Shown here piece by piece: positions 7,933 through 15,804 of a stretch of 32,365 nucleotides of DNA. Made by a program: the position numbers and the translations under genes. This stretch comes from a virus. The stretch is from IMG/VR virus record IMGVR_UViG_3300034418_006039, positions 1-32,365 of that record; one strand, written 5' to 3'. The first letter of the stretch is position 1; every line of letters starts with the position of its first letter. The notes under the pieces were generated by a model, which did not search any database, was not told where the DNA came from, and saw only the letters and a program-made list of their open reading frames with translations.

Positions 7933-8496
7933 TTACATCCCTCCCATAATAGCATTGTCTGCACCACCGCCTGTAGGCATCATGATACCCATGTCACCAT
8001 CTGTATCTTCCTCTGGGAGCATCATGTCTTCCTCAACAGGCTCTTCTTCCGCTTCTTCGCCAGTGCGCGGAGGTTGTTCACTTGTGTCAGCAGCCAGCTT
8101 CTCGGCAATGTCATCTTGGTACTCGTCTGTATCTTCCAGACGCACAGGCTTACCACCTGCCAGTTCTGTGCTTTTTGCCAACATTTCGACAGTGGGCACA
8201 GCAATCAAAACAGCCAAGTCAGGCGTCCACATACCCTGTGCAAACCCGCCAATCAAAATAGTGTCAGCAACTGCCTCAATGTTCATACCACGCTCTGCCA
8301 AATTAGCAAGCCGCACACCAACCTCTGCATTCAGGATTTTTGGCATGAGGTAATCTAGGGCCTCCTCCTCTGTCGTGAATTGAGGTGGTTGCTCATAAGG
8401 ACGCGATCCCGGCTCCACAGTTAGTGATTGACCGGGAATAGGCGCGCCAACAAGATTCTTCTTGGGTTTCATGTTTGCCATTTTACTTAAATCCAT
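7933..8496 (-). CDS. Hypothetical acidic virion-module protein, 187 aa
   Basis: After a basic start (KMANMKPKKN) there is a Pro-rich linker and a helical domain (about residues 40-115, FTTEEEALDYLMPKILNAEV). A strongly acidic, Glu-rich tail (EEAEEEPVEEDMMLPEEDTD) and a Gly/Met-rich end (GIMMPTGGGADNAIMGGM) follow. Such acidic tails are common in phage assembly and internal head proteins, but the family is not recognised. It is 5 bp after the 96-residue gene and 2 bp before the next one. The ATG at 8496 is preceded by AAGGTTTAATCGAC. Confidence 0.7.
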   Translation of the reverse strand: MDLSKMANMKPKKNLVGAPIPGQSLTVEPGSRPYEQPPQFTTEEEALDYLMPKILNAEVGVRLANLAERGMNIEAVADTILIGGFAQGMWTPDLAVLIAVPTVEMLAKSTELAGGKPVRLEDTDEYQDDIAEKLAADTSEQPPRTGEEAEEEPVEEDMMLPEEDTDGDMGIMMPTGGGADNAIMGGM

Positions 8497-8501
8497 GTCG
8501 A

Positions 8502-8792
8502 TTAAACCTTTTCTCTCAAACTGTCAACGTCGATGCTGTCCATGGCCTTCATGTAGACACTGTTCAGGATTCTGTCTGCGACTTTGAAATCTTCAGGCAA
8601 ATCATCGTAATTGTATTTTGCGGAAATTTTACGACCCTCGGCAACACTGTCTGTTTTCTTAGGTTCCATCAGTCCCTCCTCCGCATCAGGATTGAGTTTC
8701 CCGTCATCGTACAGGAAAGAGTAGTAGTCGGAAATATTCTTGAGTTGAGCAGCTTGCTCCACAACCGAAATTGGGCTTCTACGTTTAGCCAT
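8502..8792 (-). CDS. Hypothetical small protein, 96 aa
   Basis: A hydrophilic, mostly helical protein starting MAKRRSPISVVEQAAQL and ending in SIDVDSLREKV. It has no cysteine and no membrane span. The gene lies in the gap-free run of virion genes between the 690-residue and 187-residue proteins. It could be a minor structural or chaperone-like partner of its neighbours, but nothing in the sequence decides this. Confidence 0.65.
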   Translation of the reverse strand: MAKRRSPISVVEQAAQLKNISDYYSFLYDDGKLNPDAEEGLMEPKKTDSVAEGRKISAKYNYDDLPEDFKVADRILNSVYMKAMDSIDVDSLREKV

Positions 8793-8803
8793 AATTATTC
8801 TCC

Positions 8804-10876
8804 CTATCCAAAGACTGCTTTTCCAGCAACAGCACCCAACACACTGCCAGCGACACCAGCAACTGCCCCTAAGATGCCGGGATCATTTGCCTCAATGGCG
8901 TCAAGCTGACCTTGGTTTTGCAGAACCTGTAGGGCAACTCTGAGATCACGGTCCATCTGATTCTGTTGGGCTTGAAAGCTGAAATCAGCGATGTCACGCC
9001 ACTCCTGCCACAAATTGTTCATTGCCGTTTGGCTCATTTGCATAACATTGCTTGCATTGAACTGATTGGCGGCATTGATTGCAGCAGTGTTGGCAGTGTT
9101 GATTTGACGACGCCATTGTACATTGCTTTGATCAATTTGCAACCGCATGCTGCTGTTGAATTGTTCGCGCTGGTTACGTAATCCCGCATTGAACTCAGCA
9201 AGAGCATTTGCTTCACCAGCATTGAACCGCTCAATGGTGTTCTGCTGTTCAGCGTTGAATGTTGACACCTGTGTTTCAAGATTGGCAAAGAATTGATCGT
9301 TCTGTTGTTGGCTTTGTGCGTTGAACTGTTTGGCGGCATTCTGAGCAGCGTACTGGGTGAACAATGCCTGTGCATTGACAGCAGCGTCAGCCTGTGCAAT
9401 CGGAAGTGCTGCTTCCATTGCGGCCTGTGTGATTGCCTGTCCTGCAATGCTGCTGGCTCCCATACCACGAGCCGCCATAATCTGATTAGCAGAGCGAATA
9501 GCCCCTGCCGCCCATGCTGGCACTTGTCCACCCTCAAAGTCCTCATACAAATCTGCAAGCTGACCCTGAACCGTTGCTTCATCCGTGAGTTGCAAATTGT
9601 CAGCAGTGTATTGCCCTGCTGCTGTTTTGTCAGATGCCGTTGCTGCATTGTATTGAGCGGAGGTCATCTGTGCCTGAATTGCATTCGGGTCAAGCAGCTT
9701 GCCCTCTGTAGTCAGGAAATCTTGTTCACGTTCCTGAATTAGGGTGGGGTCCAGACGCGCACCTTCAGGGAGTGTTGGATTGAACGCTTGGTCCTCCATT
9801 CTGCCCTTGATGGTTTGGTTGCCGTATTGGTCAACCGCACCGCGATATGCGCCTTCTTTAAATGCACCTGCTTGGCCTGTACCCCATTCGCCTTGATAGC
9901 CTTGGGCACGAAGCTCTTGCCGTTCCTTGAGTACGTCCAGTGGAATTGTTTGAGGGTCAGTAAATTGACCGCCAAGCAGGTCAGCACGAATGGAACCCGT
10001 GTTGGGGTCCATATATTGTTCTGTTGCAGGGCCGCGCTGTTGGAATGCGCCCTGCTCATAATTGGATACATGGGTTCCTAGAGAAACAGATGGGTTGTCG
10101 GGAAACCTGCCAACATAGTGAGCATAAAGTGCGTCAAACTGTGTTGGGGTAGGGTTTTCACCGTCCGCATCGTATTGGCCCTGTCCAGTGAAGCCGGGGT
10201 TTTGTAGTACTTCTGGATTCGCCTGTGCATATGACTGAAAGTCAAACTGATCAAATGGGACAACATTATTGGGCAAGTCTGATGTAATCTGCGACCAATC
10301 ATAGTTGGACTCAGCGGGAGCACCGTAGCTATCAATGATGGATTGAGTGGTTACAGTTTGGGACTCAGGGCGAGGTACTCTCGTGTCATCTCTCGTTTGA
10401 GAAGTGTCGAGAGACGGCCCTGTAGTGGATGTCCCATCGACTGTGGTAGGTACTTCATACCGCCCGCCCGGTAGGGCATCATAATCTACAGACAAACCTT
10501 GAAAGTCGGGGCCGAGGTACTGCTGCCTAATATTATCAGAGATAACATGCTGTCTACCTTGTGCATCAGTGTAGTAGCCTTGTTGCGCCAAACCCTGATT
10601 GAAGATACGTCCTTCCCCACTCATCTGATAGAACGGGTCTTGCATGTACGTCGCATAGTCATCCGCCAATTGCAATGTTTGCGGATCAACTGTCGTCATG
10701 CCGGGGCCGGGAGCGTTATACACTGAACCCCCCGTGTAATCGAACGGGTTGTCATATGCATTAACGAACTTACTTTTGTTCTCTGGCCCGACAGCAGGAT
10801 ATGCCGTGGTGTAAGCAACATCTGTGCCGCCAGTGTAACTTTGAATCCAATCAGGAGCCTGATACGTATCTGCCAT
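8804..10876 (-). CDS. Large virion protein with an 11-residue repeat coiled-coil domain, 690 aa
   Basis: Residues 1 to about 420 are Gly/Tyr/Asp/Gln-rich with little regular helix. From about 430 on the protein is helical, starting with a GAIRSANQIMAARGMGASSI segment of the kind seen in phage internal virion proteins. Residues 518-616 contain nine consecutive 11-residue units, most starting FNA or FN (for example FNAEQQNTIER, FNAGEANALAE, FNAGLRNQREQ), a hendecad coiled coil. The last about 24 residues are a Gly/Ala/Val helix (GILGAVAGVAGSVLGAVAG) that could insert into a membrane. Together this fits a DNA-ejection protein, as an inference. The next gene upstream is 3 bp away. Confidence 0.8.
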   Translation of the reverse strand: MADTYQAPDWIQSYTGGTDVAYTTAYPAVGPENKSKFVNAYDNPFDYTGGSVYNAPGPGMTTVDPQTLQLADDYATYMQDPFYQMSGEGRIFNQGLAQQGYYTDAQGRQHVISDNIRQQYLGPDFQGLSVDYDALPGGRYEVPTTVDGTSTTGPSLDTSQTRDDTRVPRPESQTVTTQSIIDSYGAPAESNYDWSQITSDLPNNVVPFDQFDFQSYAQANPEVLQNPGFTGQGQYDADGENPTPTQFDALYAHYVGRFPDNPSVSLGTHVSNYEQGAFQQRGPATEQYMDPNTGSIRADLLGGQFTDPQTIPLDVLKERQELRAQGYQGEWGTGQAGAFKEGAYRGAVDQYGNQTIKGRMEDQAFNPTLPEGARLDPTLIQEREQDFLTTEGKLLDPNAIQAQMTSAQYNAATASDKTAAGQYTADNLQLTDEATVQGQLADLYEDFEGGQVPAWAAGAIRSANQIMAARGMGASSIAGQAITQAAMEAALPIAQADAAVNAQALFTQYAAQNAAKQFNAQSQQQNDQFFANLETQVSTFNAEQQNTIERFNAGEANALAEFNAGLRNQREQFNSSMRLQIDQSNVQWRRQINTANTAAINAANQFNASNVMQMSQTAMNNLWQEWRDIADFSFQAQQNQMDRDLRVALQVLQNQGQLDAIEANDPGILGAVAGVAGSVLGAVAGKAVFG
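9029..9325 (-). repeat. Nine tandem 11-residue (hendecad) units inside the 690 aa protein
   Basis: Units of exactly 33 bases encode FNAQSQQQNDQ, FFANLETQVST, FNAEQQNTIER, FNAGEANALAE, FNAGLRNQREQ, FNSSMRLQIDQ, SNVQWRRQINT, ANTAAINAANQ and FNASNVMQMSQ. Phe-Asn at positions 1-2 is kept in six of the nine units, and the period of 11 never slips. Such repeats give a nearly straight or right-handed helical bundle. Confidence 0.85.
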
Positions 10877-10879
10877 TGT

Positions 10880-11719
10880 TTACACCATGTCGCGAGGGTC
10901 CAACATTACAGGCCCCATTGGACCCATGTTGGTAGTAGAAGCCACGTCAGTCAAGCCCTGAGTAGTTGTTTGAGTGGCCTGTGGGGTTGTGGCTTGTTGC
11001 AGGGAAGGCTGCATAGGGCTTTGCATCATTGGAGAGCCAAGCATTTGCTGAACACCTTGTTGGGTTTGGTATGCAAGAGGTTGAATGTCCTGAAGCTGGC
11101 GGCTGATATCCCCTCGTTCAGACAATCCCTGCTCCCGTACATCATTCAGATTGCCAAGAGTTTGTTGGCTGCGTTGGTTGTACAACCCTTGAAACTCACC
11201 AAGCTGATTACCAAATTGGTCAAACTGTCCCCCAAGTGCAGACATTTGATCCCCATATCCTTGCAAGGCACCAAACACTGTCTGTCCTTCTTGGGTAGGA
11301 GTTCCCAGAGTGTTCTGAACATTGGCGACACCAGTGCCAACAGTACCAATGTCGCCCTGTAGGGTTGCTTGGTTTTGCATGATGGCTTCTTGTCCACCGC
11401 CAAGAGCCTGTTGTCCTTGGTACAAAGTTTCCTGCCCCTGCCCCAAGTACTGCTGCCCTTGCTCCAAACCAGAGAAGCGGGGGTCCATGACACCATACGT
11501 CGTCTGTGCTACCTCAGAAGCAGACGGACCCTGATATGCGGGAGGAGTCTGTTGTTGTTGAGGTACTGGCTGATTGCTGTACATTTGTTCCAAGGTGCCA
11601 ACATCAAGGCCTTGATTTTGTGCCCAATCCCCAAACCCACCAGAGCCAAAATCGCCCGTGTAGCCAGTTTGTGACGCAAGCCACCGATTCTTGTCTGTAT
11701 TGTAGCCGTAGTTAGCCAT
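10880..11719 (-). CDS. Gln/Gly-rich virion-module protein with heptad repeats, 279 aa
   Basis: The N-terminal 80 residues are Gly/Tyr/Gln/Pro-rich and probably disordered. Residues about 90-138 are a run of seven-residue units (QYLGQGQ, ETLYQGQ, QALGGGQ, EAIMQNQ, ATLQGDI, GTVGTGV, ANVQNTL), and further helical Gln-rich segments follow to about residue 225. The C-terminus is Gln/Thr/Met/Pro-rich. There are no cysteines and no membrane span. Placed directly before the 690-residue protein (3 bp), it is likely its structural partner in the virion. Family not recognised. Confidence 0.75.
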   Translation of the reverse strand: MANYGYNTDKNRWLASQTGYTGDFGSGGFGDWAQNQGLDVGTLEQMYSNQPVPQQQQTPPAYQGPSASEVAQTTYGVMDPRFSGLEQGQQYLGQGQETLYQGQQALGGGQEAIMQNQATLQGDIGTVGTGVANVQNTLGTPTQEGQTVFGALQGYGDQMSALGGQFDQFGNQLGEFQGLYNQRSQQTLGNLNDVREQGLSERGDISRQLQDIQPLAYQTQQGVQQMLGSPMMQSPMQPSLQQATTPQATQTTTQGLTDVASTTNMGPMGPVMLDPRDMV

Positions 11720-11720
11720 A

Positions 11721-12302
11721 TCAAATCACCATTATCAAAATTGCAGTAACAACTGCTAGTCCAATTCCAACACAGTACTCAGTGAACGCATACGTTGGAA
11801 ATTTATTACGCATCCAATACACATAATGCTCAACAACCTGAAAACAGGGGGGAACAATGAACATGTAAACACCAATTAGAGACAACCAAGGACTTATGAA
11901 GTACAGTGGTACAGCAACAGGAAGGAACCACGCATAACGCATAAACATGCCCATGAGGTCTCGCCCAAAGCTGCTTTTACTTTTGAAGAACAGGTCTCGG
12001 ATTTGCCAGCCCCATTCATCATCAGGACGGCTGTTGCGCCCAAGGTCCATTTGTCTGCCGTGACCGGGGGTTTGAGCAGCAGCAAAGATGACTCCCGCCA
12101 GCACAATCAAACCCAGTGTAGTCAGATTGAGTGGAAAGGTGAGGGTAGCAAAACAAAGGGTGAGGACAAGGAACAGAGGAGTCACTGCCAGACTGATTGC
12201 CCTTCCCGGCTTCCAAGGCTTGAAGCTTCCTCCGCGCAAGCTCCAACTTACCGTCAGGGGCAAACATGCTGTAAATGCTAATATTGTCCATAGAATCTCC
12301 AT
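11721..12302 (-). CDS. Multi-pass membrane protein, 193 aa
   Basis: At least four apolar spans are visible: about residues 3-20 (ILWTILAFTACLPLTVSW), 38-75, 122-150 (YAWFLPVAVPLYFISPWLSL) and 175-193 (YCVGIGLAVVTAILIMVI). Between spans 2 and 3 is a polar loop with GHGRQMDLGRNSRPDDEWGW. I chose the ATG at 12302, one base after the upstream TAA. A TTG at 12320 would add six residues and overlap the previous gene. A membrane protein of this size among tail genes is unusual. It may be an envelope-modifying accessory protein, which is an inference. Confidence 0.7.
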   Translation of the reverse strand: MEILWTILAFTACLPLTVSWSLRGGSFKPWKPGRAISLAVTPLFLVLTLCFATLTFPLNLTTLGLIVLAGVIFAAAQTPGHGRQMDLGRNSRPDDEWGWQIRDLFFKSKSSFGRDLMGMFMRYAWFLPVAVPLYFISPWLSLIGVYMFIVPPCFQVVEHYVYWMRNKFPTYAFTEYCVGIGLAVVTAILIMVI

Positions 12303-12303
12303 T

Positions 12304-12903
12304 TTACGAAGGCCACCCAACCGTTACGTCAATGTTTTTCAGAGCGGTCATTGTTTTTGCTCCGTCAATTTCTTTTTGTAGTTTTGCCTCGTGGGCGTAT
12401 GTGGCGAGCACGTAGTCTTCCACCGCGTCACGGACTGCAAGGGCTGTGTTATAATCTGCGTTAACAACGTGTCCAGACCGTGTTACAAACTCCTGTGTAC
12501 CGCCTTTGCGCCCAAGAATGTCAGCAAGTTGTGATAGGTCTTGTTGACCCTCACGGTCTGTTTGGAATGTTACACCATTGATAACAAACCCTGCATTACG
12601 AACTCTACGTGCCTCTGTCCGTAGATTGCGAGTCTTGACTGCTTTGCGTTCTGCAAGAGTTGTGTTGCGAACTTGATTTTCATAAACAACCCCATCTTGT
12701 AGGTAAGGTTCTGTCTTAACGTCTACCTGATTTTCCCCTACATCCTTCTTCTCGACAGGAAAACATCCAAAAGTTTTAGCCTGTTCTTCGCTGATGTAGG
12801 CCGTAAAGGATGTTCGTGGAAACAAGGATTGCATCGTTCCTACAACAACAATCTCATCGTTGACAACATGCGCCACAGGGGTTATATTGGTTTTGATTTT
12901 CAT
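12304..12903 (-). CDS. DUF4376-type fibre-associated protein, 199 aa
   Basis: The C-terminal half matches what I know of the DUF4376 domain: GFVINGVTFQTDREGQQDLS (about residues 105-124), then VVNADYNTALAVRDAVEDYV and the closing helix EAKLQKEIDGAKTMTALKNI. The domain is usually found in proteins coded next to phage tail fibres and may aid fibre assembly or cap the fibre. The N-terminal 70 residues form strands (VVNDEIVVVGTMQSLFP). It follows the LamG-like fibre gene by 20 bp, which supports the role. The start ATG follows AAAGGATTTAACC. Confidence 0.8.
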   Translation of the reverse strand: MKIKTNITPVAHVVNDEIVVVGTMQSLFPRTSFTAYISEEQAKTFGCFPVEKKDVGENQVDVKTEPYLQDGVVYENQVRNTTLAERKAVKTRNLRTEARRVRNAGFVINGVTFQTDREGQQDLSQLADILGRKGGTQEFVTRSGHVVNADYNTALAVRDAVEDYVLATYAHEAKLQKEIDGAKTMTALKNIDVTVGWPS

Positions 12904-12923
12904 TGGTTAAATCCTTTATTTCC

Positions 12924-13631
12924 TTATGAGTAGAACGGAGAAGGCACAGTGAAACCACTAGTGGCGTATCTGGCTGTATCTGATACCCGCCACGAAGACA
13001 CGCGGTATCCGTCACCGGCTCCGGTGCTATGCCGCTGCCCTATTGAGACGTAATCCGAGCCAGTAAACGCCGTTCCGGTCTCTGTCCAATCCAGAAATTG
13101 AGAACCATTAAAAAACGCATACCAGACTCCACTTACTCGCATGAAGCATAGATGATACCAAGTCGACACTGAAGCGGAGATATAGCCAGATGTTACATTC
13201 CCGCCGTTTGCAATAATATACCAGCCTCCGAGCGCAGAACCGTAAAATCGCGGGGGTTGAGTACCATCAGTATTACCTTCAAGCGGTCCGATCCCAAACC
13301 AGTCTGCGCTGGGAAGCTGCTGGTAAAAAATCTCATGGGTCCAATCGCCAGAGTTATGCGCCATTGTACCGGGGCTTTTAAAAGTACGCCAACCAACCTC
13401 TTGTGCAGCTTGCACACAGCGATCAACTCCAGTAGGGCCATCTGTCACGCTGGATACTGTGCTAGTTCCTGTTAGGGTCACATTTGATGATGATACTAGG
13501 TCTACAAAGTCTGTTGTGCTGTCTTCGTTGAATGGGACCATCAGCTTTGTGTTGCCGTCTATGGCCCCACTCCAATCTGGACCGCCATTCCCAGCCGCAC
13601 CCATTAACGCTGCTTTATTAGTAAATGGCAT
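12924..13631 (-). CDS. LamG/concanavalin A-like lectin-fold fibre protein, 235 aa
   Basis: The protein shows the jelly-roll pattern of LamG-type domains: DGNTKLMVPFNEDS near the start, a Trp-His-Glu strand (GDWTHEIFYQQL), SVSTWYHLCFMRVSGVWYAF with the typical WYH-x5-R-x5-Y turn, and YVSIGQRH before the last strands. Such domains bind glycans and are common in phage adhesins. It is separated by only 2 bp from the main fibre gene, so it may decorate or extend the fibre tip and contribute to host recognition. Receptor unknown. Confidence 0.8.
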   Translation of the reverse strand: MPFTNKAALMGAAGNGGPDWSGAIDGNTKLMVPFNEDSTTDFVDLVSSSNVTLTGTSTVSSVTDGPTGVDRCVQAAQEVGWRTFKSPGTMAHNSGDWTHEIFYQQLPSADWFGIGPLEGNTDGTQPPRFYGSALGGWYIIANGGNVTSGYISASVSTWYHLCFMRVSGVWYAFFNGSQFLDWTETGTAFTGSDYVSIGQRHSTGAGDGYRVSSWRVSDTARYATSGFTVPSPFYS

Positions 13632-13633
13632 AT

Positions 13634-15163
13634 TTACGCAAACGCCTGTCCTGCCGTGAATCCACGGACTTTTGTACCATCAGGGCTAAAGAATGTGAAT
13701 ACATCAATACCAGCCGCACTTGAAGTCAGGGTTGGAGCGGTGTTGTCAGTAGGCCACGACACTGCTGTTGCCCATGTGATTGTCGTTGTATTTGGGTGTA
13801 CTTGAAGGGTCCAAGCATCGCCAGCAGAGATGGGGCTGAAGTCAATGGTGGTTGCTACGCCCGTCGTCAAGAATAGGTCATACACTCCCGATGCTGCAAC
13901 AGTGTAAGCAGTGCTGACGGTAGCAGTGGTGACAGCTTCGCGAATACCTGCATTAAAGGTTGCAAGGCCGTTGTGGGTGTTTGCGCCTGATGTTACAAGA
14001 GCGCCAGAGATGTTAACATCAGCGAAAGCGGCTGTAGAGTTAACCGTCAGATTAGTGAACGTCCCCGCCGCAGCAGCAGATGCACCAATAACTGTGCTGT
14101 TGATTGTAGCACTGGTAAACACCACCCCTGCAATTGTGCCGCCAGTGATGGCAACATTGCTCTGATCAAGCGGAACACCCTGCACACCTGCAACGTTAAC
14201 AGTCCAACCAGCATATGTACCAGAACCCTCTGTACGCTCAATGTCAAGGCTTACTGTCTGTGTTGCAGTCGTATAAGACGCAACCTCACCAAACACCCAG
14301 TTGTCCGCTGTTGCAGTGATAACCAATCGTGCTCCGGCAGCAATACCAAGGTTATCTGCAAGAACAAATGAAACTCCATCTGCGGTTGCAATCGTAGCTG
14401 TAGTTGTTGTGGTAGTTGAAAGAGCAAGATTATTAGCAATCTGCGTCGTCACATAGGACTCAGTGGCAATGGCATTGCCAGCAATAGTTCCTGTACTACC
14501 TACAACAAGATTGGTTACAGTCGCTGTCGTTGTGGTAACATTTGCAAAAGTTGCAGGAGCACCAGAAGCACTGACGGCAGATGTTACATTCAGATTTCCT
14601 GCTGTCAATGTAGTAAAGGTGGCAGCGGCTATAGTAATCGCAGACATATCTACAGTGGAGCCAGTGCTAAATGTCACGGTTCCTTGAAATGTGGCGGAAC
14701 TCGTGTTGATGAGATTACCAAAAGTAGCTGCCGTAACAGTGATTGCAGACAAGTCAACAATTGAACCTGTTGCAAGAGTCAGTGTGCCGCGAATAGTTGC
14801 GGCGGTGGTGTCAACATTGCTCGCGTAGACAGCATTGAAGCGTGCCCCTGCGAGACCAAGATCAAAGGATGTTCCAGTAGGAGTGTAGAGGTTTGTTGTG
14901 TTGGCTACTAGGATTTCGGTCCCAGCAGCATCAAAGCGGAGAGTGTCTTCGTCAGCCGTGGACTCCACACGAATGCGCGTGTCCCCATCAGCGTCAGAAA
15001 TCAGAGGAATCAGAGCGCCTTCGCCCGTGGTCCCGTCATGTCTGTGGCCTGTAGTTTCACTGAAGGCGGATTGAAGTTGATTGTACTCAGCATTGAGCGG
15101 AGAAGCTTGCACAACTGCTCCCGCCGTGATGTTGGCTGCTGATTGTCTTGTGTACCCTGCCAT
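13634..15163 (-). CDS. Tail fibre protein, 509 aa
   Basis: The N-terminus (YTRQSAANITAGAVVQASPL, then NAEYNQLQSAFSETTGHRHDG) is the virion-attachment type seen in many aquatic phage fibres. The centre is an array of Thr/Ala/Val-rich strands with repeated elements (ATIRGTLTLATGSIVDLS, ATFQGTVTFSTGSTVDMS; each ends with SAIT and ATF), typical of a trimeric beta-rich fibre shaft. The C-terminus, with FSPISAGDAWTLQVHPNTTT, forms a compact beta end. The SD (AGGAAATATA) lies in the end of the upstream HNH gene. It should recognise or position the receptor-binding parts. Confidence 0.85.
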   Translation of the reverse strand: MAGYTRQSAANITAGAVVQASPLNAEYNQLQSAFSETTGHRHDGTTGEGALIPLISDADGDTRIRVESTADEDTLRFDAAGTEILVANTTNLYTPTGTSFDLGLAGARFNAVYASNVDTTAATIRGTLTLATGSIVDLSAITVTAATFGNLINTSSATFQGTVTFSTGSTVDMSAITIAAATFTTLTAGNLNVTSAVSASGAPATFANVTTTTATVTNLVVGSTGTIAGNAIATESYVTTQIANNLALSTTTTTTATIATADGVSFVLADNLGIAAGARLVITATADNWVFGEVASYTTATQTVSLDIERTEGSGTYAGWTVNVAGVQGVPLDQSNVAITGGTIAGVVFTSATINSTVIGASAAAAGTFTNLTVNSTAAFADVNISGALVTSGANTHNGLATFNAGIREAVTTATVSTAYTVAASGVYDLFLTTGVATTIDFSPISAGDAWTLQVHPNTTTITWATAVSWPTDNTAPTLTSSAAGIDVFTFFSPDGTKVRGFTAGQAFA

Positions 15164-15165
15164 GA

Positions 15166-15801
15166 TTAAATATATTTCCTATCTTGCCAGATATTCACCC
15201 CTTTTGGAGCGTGATGAGCCTTCGTGATGATTTGAAGGTTGTCCGCAGTGTGTGAGCCACCTTTTGAAAGTGGTATTATGTGGTCTACTTCAAAGTTGGG
15301 ACCGAGTATTGCAGCCTCTGCGTAGATGATGTCCACTTCCAGTTTTTGGGTAGGTGTCCAATTAGCCTCCCAGCCCCTTTTTATTGCACGGCGTTTTGCT
15401 TCTTTCTTAGCTTCTAACCCTCTATTGTGAGTTAAATTCCTCTGACGCCACTCTTTCATGTACTCAGGGTTATCTGCCCTCCACTTACGAAGGTATTCTG
15501 TTGCGTATCCCTTGTGGCGTTGAAGCCAATCTCTTTTCTTTTCTCTGTACTTTTCAGGGTTTTTAGAGTAACGTTCTCTGCTCTGAGCGTTTATCTTATC
15601 CCTATTCACCTGTTGCCAAGTTCTATTGTATTTCTTCTGGTACTCGACATACTCCTTTGACCTGACTCTATTATTATCACATTCTATACATACGCCGCCA
15701 GAAACGTACCTTTCAGAAACATGCCCACGCTTACAGGGCTTGCCTGTAAAATACCGTTTTAACCCTTGCTCTTGTGCTTGCTTCTTACTGATAACTTCCA
15801 T
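15166..15801 (-). CDS. HNH endonuclease, free-standing homing-type gene, 211 aa
   Basis: Residues C23, H27, C38 and C41 make an N-terminal zinc-binding knuckle (PCKRGHVSERYVSGGVCIEC). A long basic Arg/Lys/Tyr/Trp helix region follows (about 45-145) that should bind DNA. The HNH core is EVDHIIPLSKGGSHTADNLQ (171-190), with D173-H174 and N188, followed by HH at 196-197. It sits between the nozzle and fibre genes, with gaps of 3 and 2 bp. No group I or II intron elements are visible outside the frame. It is best read as a free-standing homing endonuclease that has invaded the tail operon. Confidence 0.9.
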   Translation of the reverse strand: MEVISKKQAQEQGLKRYFTGKPCKRGHVSERYVSGGVCIECDNNRVRSKEYVEYQKKYNRTWQQVNRDKINAQSRERYSKNPEKYREKKRDWLQRHKGYATEYLRKWRADNPEYMKEWRQRNLTHNRGLEAKKEAKRRAIKRGWEANWTPTQKLEVDIIYAEAAILGPNFEVDHIIPLSKGGSHTADNLQIITKAHHAPKGVNIWQDRKYI

Positions 15802-15804
15802 TTC

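Noticed and set aside
15166-15801. Possibility that the HNH gene at 15166 is also intron-borne
   Set aside because: The frame fills almost the entire gap between two complete genes, and no P3/P7/P8-type pairs are present outside it.
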